NCBI GenBank assembly: GCA_021807465.1
Contig: JAKBCX010000040.1
Location: 1 to 8,693, forward strand
Direction: 5' to 3'
DNA length: 8,693 nt
Origin: Pseudomonadota bacterium
GTDB taxonomy: Bacteria; Pseudomonadota; Alphaproteobacteria; Acetobacterales; Acetobacteraceae
The notes under the pieces were generated by a model. That model had not been told where the DNA came from and did not search any database. It saw only the letters and a list, made by a program, of their open reading frames with translations. Position 1 is the stretch's first letter; each line of letters starts with the position of its first letter. Positions 6,087-8,693 of this stretch are shown here, one piece after another. The translations under genes and the position numbers were made by a program.

Positions 6087-7154
6087 ATGACGCAATATAA
6101 TCCGTCTTTACTGAAAACCGGCCTCACCGCCTTACGCGCGCCGCTCAAGGCGGACCGGGTTCTGGGTACCTGGTGCCTCATCCTCGCCGCCATGGTGTTC
6201 GGCATGACCATTGGCGGCGGCCATGCCCGCACCATCGGCGCGAGCTTCTCCATCCAGGTCTGGCACCCTGTCATGGGCTTCATCCCGCCGCTCAATGCCC
6301 AGGATTGGGCCGCGCAATTCGCTCTGTTCCAGCACACGGCGCTGTACCAATCCCACCCCATATCGCTCGCCCAGTATAAATCGCTGTTCTGGCCCATGTT
6401 CCTGGACCGCAACTGGGGCAGGCTGATGGCGCTGGTGTTTTTGCTTCCTTTCGCCTGGTTCACCATCTCGGGCCGGCTGCGCGGCAAGGGGCTGGTGTGG
6501 ATGCTGTTCATCTTCGCCTTGGGCGCCGGGCAGGCCACTTACGGCTGGTACATGGTGGAGCAGGGGCTGAAGCCCGGCGTGCTTACCCCGCCGCCAGCCT
6601 GGGCCGGGCCGCATTTCCTCTCCGCCATGGCCATATTGGCCCTGCTGCTGTGGACGGGCCTGACCTACCGCACACCCCAGCCCCTTGCCGTGCCCGGCAC
6701 GGCGCGGCTGAAGCATGGGGCCACGGCCAGCGCGCTGCTCATTTTCATCACCATGGGGTTTGGCGCCTTTGTCGCCACCTCCAACGCCATCACAGTCTAT
6801 CACAGCTTCCCCACCATGGACGGGCATTGGGTGCCGCCGGGCCTGCTCGCCCCGCCGCTTTGGGCCAACAAGGCCTTCGTGCAATTCGGCCACCGGCTGC
6901 TGGCCACCATCACCGCGCTTACCGTGCTTGCCACCTGCATCGCGGGGCTGCGCGCAACCCTGCCGCCCGCCCTGCGCGACCTTTTTCTGCTGCTGGCCGG
7001 GCTGGTGGCGTTGCAATATCTGCTGGGCATGACCACCATCGTGCTTGGCAGCAACGGGCTGGGCTATGTGCACGAGCTTAACGCCGTGCTGTTATTCGCC
7101 ACCGCCATTGCCGCGCGCCACGGGCTGCGCGGCGCCCAAGGAGCCACGCCATGA
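6087..7154 (+). CDS. Divergent heme A synthase family protein (second copy, altered active site)
   Basis: This 355-residue membrane protein is a COX15/CtaA paralogue of its upstream neighbour. They share the I-P-P-L segment, F-W-P, N/L-W-G-R-L-M and G-W-Y-M-V, with matching hydrophobic segments. It differs where the enzyme works: the family motif E-Y-x-H-R reads M104-F-L-D107-R, removing the catalytic Glu and the first heme-ligand His. G-G-x-T-R is also degraded to G-G-H-A-R. His176, His269 (in G-H-R) and His329 are kept, and so is the second-half loop F-P-T-M-D-G (241-246). It may be a non-catalytic or regulatory partner, the second half of a heteromeric enzyme, or a heme-binding protein with another job. 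It begins nine bases after the first copy with AGGA close to the ATG, and its TGA overlaps the tldD start. The reading frame is intact, so it is not an obvious pseudogene. Confidence 0.88.
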   Translation: MTQYNPSLLKTGLTALRAPLKADRVLGTWCLILAAMVFGMTIGGGHARTIGASFSIQVWHPVMGFIPPLNAQDWAAQFALFQHTALYQSHPISLAQYKSLFWPMFLDRNWGRLMALVFLLPFAWFTISGRLRGKGLVWMLFIFALGAGQATYGWYMVEQGLKPGVLTPPPAWAGPHFLSAMAILALLLWTGLTYRTPQPLAVPGTARLKHGATASALLIFITMGFGAFVATSNAITVYHSFPTMDGHWVPPGLLAPPLWANKAFVQFGHRLLATITALTVLATCIAGLRATLPPALRDLFLLLAGLVALQYLLGMTTIVLGSNGLGYVHELNAVLLFATAIAARHGLRGAQGATP

Positions 7155-8587
7155 CCGAAGCCCTCGCCAAAGCCGCCGAACTCTTCCACGGCGCGGAAGG
7201 GCTGGACCCGCATGACGCCGTGAAAACCATGGCCCCGGCGCTGGACGGCACGGATGATGGCGAGCTGTTCCTGGAATACCGCGAATCCGAGTCCATCTCG
7301 CTCGATGATGGCCGCATCCGCGCCGCCAGCTTCGACACGCGGCGCGGCTTTGGTCTGCGCGCCGTGCTGGGTGAGGCCGCTTATTTTGCCCATGCGGGTG
7401 AAATTTCCGCCCCCGCCCTGGCCCGCGCGGCGGAAACCATACGCGCCGCCAAGGCGCTGGAAATCCCTCTTACCGCCGCTGGCCCCGCCGCCGCCCGCGC
7501 GCCGCTTTATGAGGGTGTGAACCCGCTGGCCGAGGCGCCCTTCGCCGCCCGCGCCGAATTGCTGAAGCAGATCGACGATTTCGCCCGCGCCGCCGATTCC
7601 CGCGTGGTGCAGGTTATGGCCAGCATCTCTGGCGAATGGCAGGTGATTGAGATCATCCGCGCCGATGGCGCCCGCGCGGCGGATGTGCGCCCGCTGGTGC
7701 GGCTGAACGTATCGGTGGTGATGGAAGAAAATGGCCGCCGTGAATCCGGCAGCCACGGCGCGGGCGGGCGCACCGGCTATGGCCCCTATATCGACCCGAA
7801 TTTCTGGCAAGCCGCCGTGCGCGAGGCCATCCGCCAGGCCGAGGTGAATCTGCGCGCCGTCGCCGCCCCGGCGGGCGAGATGGAAGTGGTGCTGGGCGCC
7901 GGCTGGCCTGGCATTTTGCTGCACGAGGCCATTGGCCATGGGCTGGAGGGCGATTTCAACCGCAAGCAGACCTCCGCCTTTGCCGGGCTGATGGGCAGCC
8001 GCATCGCCAGCCCCGGCGTCACCGTCATCGATGACGGCACCATCCCCAACCGCCGCGGCTCTTTGACGATTGACGACGAAGGCACCCCCACATCGCGCAC
8101 CACGCTGATCGAGGACGGGATTTTGGTCGGCTTCCTCCAGGACCGGCAGAATGCGCGGCTGATGAACATGCGCGCCACCGGCAATGGCCGCCGCCAATCC
8201 TACGCCCATGCCCCCATGCCGCGCATGACCAACACCATTATGCTGGGCGGCGAGGCGGCGCCGGAGGACATGATAAAATCCGTGAAGCGCGGCCTGTATG
8301 CGGTTAATTTCGGCGGCGGGCAGGTGGACATCACCTCGGGCAAATTCGTATTTTCCGCCGCCGAGGCCTACCTGATTGAAGACGGCAAGGTGACCGCCCC
8401 GGTGAAGGGCGCAACCCTTATCGGCAACGGGCCAGATGCGCTGACCAAGGTGGAGATGATCGGCAACGACATGGCGCTGGACCCCGGCATTGGCACTTGC
8501 GGCAAAAACGGCCAGGGCGTGCCGGTTGGGGTGGGCCAGCCCACCATCAAGCTCTCCGGCCTCACGGTGGGCGGCACGGCGGCTTAA
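7151..8587 (+). CDS. tldD: Metalloprotease TldD
   Basis: TldD with its partner TldE (PmbA) forms a heterodimeric zinc protease that cleaves unfolded peptides in a central chamber. In E. coli the complex matures microcin B17 and helps degrade the CcdA antitoxin. The 478 residues are full length (E. coli about 481). The zinc motif H-E-A-I-G-H at 258-263 (His258, Glu259, His263) and the distant Cys450 in G-T-C-G-K-N-G match the known H-E-x-x-x-H plus Cys site. E-G-T-P at 310-313 and the closing L-T-V-G-G are also typical. TldE is not in the window. The ATG overlaps the previous stop as ATGA, with AAGGAG seven bases before it, so it is translationally coupled to the heme A synthase genes. Confidence 0.96.
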   Translation: MTEALAKAAELFHGAEGLDPHDAVKTMAPALDGTDDGELFLEYRESESISLDDGRIRAASFDTRRGFGLRAVLGEAAYFAHAGEISAPALARAAETIRAAKALEIPLTAAGPAAARAPLYEGVNPLAEAPFAARAELLKQIDDFARAADSRVVQVMASISGEWQVIEIIRADGARAADVRPLVRLNVSVVMEENGRRESGSHGAGGRTGYGPYIDPNFWQAAVREAIRQAEVNLRAVAAPAGEMEVVLGAGWPGILLHEAIGHGLEGDFNRKQTSAFAGLMGSRIASPGVTVIDDGTIPNRRGSLTIDDEGTPTSRTTLIEDGILVGFLQDRQNARLMNMRATGNGRRQSYAHAPMPRMTNTIMLGGEAAPEDMIKSVKRGLYAVNFGGGQVDITSGKFVFSAAEAYLIEDGKVTAPVKGATLIGNGPDALTKVEMIGNDMALDPGIGTCGKNGQGVPVGVGQPTIKLSGLTVGGTAA

Positions 8588-8619
8588 ACCCCATACCGCC
8601 CCGGCGCGCGCCCAAGCCG

Positions 8620-8693
8620 CTACACGGCCGAGTTGCCGCCATCCACCGGCAGCATGGCCCCGGTGATGAAACCCGCATCGTCAGACGCCAGAA
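8620..8693 (-). CDS. Short-chain dehydrogenase/reductase, C-terminal fragment
   Basis: The last 74 bases, read on the minus strand, encode the final 23 residues of a protein ending at a TAG (8622-8620). The segment A-S-D-D-A-G-F-I-T-G-A-M-L-P-V-D-G-G matches the conserved C-terminus of classical NAD(P)-dependent SDR enzymes (the S-D-x-A-x-x-I-T-G-x-x-x-x-V-D-G-G pattern, as in FabG). The catalytic S-Y-K residues and cofactor site are outside the window, so the substrate cannot be inferred. It converges on tldD, with 32 bases between the stops and no clear terminator. Confidence 0.85.
   Translation of the reverse strand, partial: LASDDAGFITGAMLPVDGGNSAV

Noticed and set aside
6132..7073. Minus-strand open frame of 313 codons opposite the second ctaA copy
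   Set aside because: The opposite strand encodes a membrane protein with conserved CtaA segments; this frame is Q-, H- and G-rich and lacks hydrophobic segments or motifs.
7064..8209. Minus-strand open frame of 381 codons opposite tldD
   Set aside because: It lies antisense to the conserved zinc-protease region. Its H- and G-rich composition shows no motif, so it is a shadow frame.
1..8693. CRISPR arrays, insertion sequences, phage or defence genes
   Set aside because: No spaced direct repeats, transposase or integrase motifs, or recognisable defence domains were seen on either strand.

Overview
The window is a piece of GC-rich bacterial chromosome, most likely from an alphaproteobacterium. 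The pointers are the strong G/C bias at third codon positions, two COX15-type (type 2) heme A synthase homologues, the ispE, apaG and tldD neighbourhood, and start sites that rely on GTG, TTG and 4-base stop/start overlaps. A member of the Rhodospirillales/Acetobacterales is plausible, but that is an impression rather than something shown by the sequence. No transposase, integrase, CRISPR array or phage gene is visible. This is ordinary housekeeping DNA, so any interest lies in the details.

Left block, minus strand (1-2571). A secreted TPR lipoprotein gene overlaps ispE (fourth enzyme of the MEP isoprenoid pathway) by four bases. ispE is followed, at the window edge, by the 5' end of a tRNA-Gln gene on the same strand. 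apaG diverges from the TPR gene across an 82-base gap. Neither divergent gene has a good Shine-Dalgarno sequence, and both have promoter-like hexamers placed so that transcripts could be leaderless.

Middle block, plus strand (2654-4882). apaG is followed by a beta-carbonic anhydrase with a twin-arginine signal, predicted periplasmic, and then by folE (zinc-dependent GTP cyclohydrolase I). folE starts at a rare TTG behind a strong Shine-Dalgarno sequence. Its leader holds consecutive perfect or near-perfect hairpins, one with 20-base-pair arms. This could be cis-regulation or a repeated palindromic element.

Right block, plus strand (5052-8587). Two tandem COX15/CtaA-family genes and tldD form a tight operon with a 9-base gap and then an ATGA overlap. 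The paralogues look complementary. The first keeps the family's E-Y-x-H-R active-site motif in its N-terminal half but lacks the usual F-P-x-M-D-G loop in its C-terminal half. The second lacks the catalytic Glu and one heme-ligand His but keeps the F-P-x-M-D-G loop. They may work as a heteromeric heme A synthase, and this is the best lead in the window. The right edge holds the C-terminus of a convergent short-chain dehydrogenase/reductase on the minus strand.
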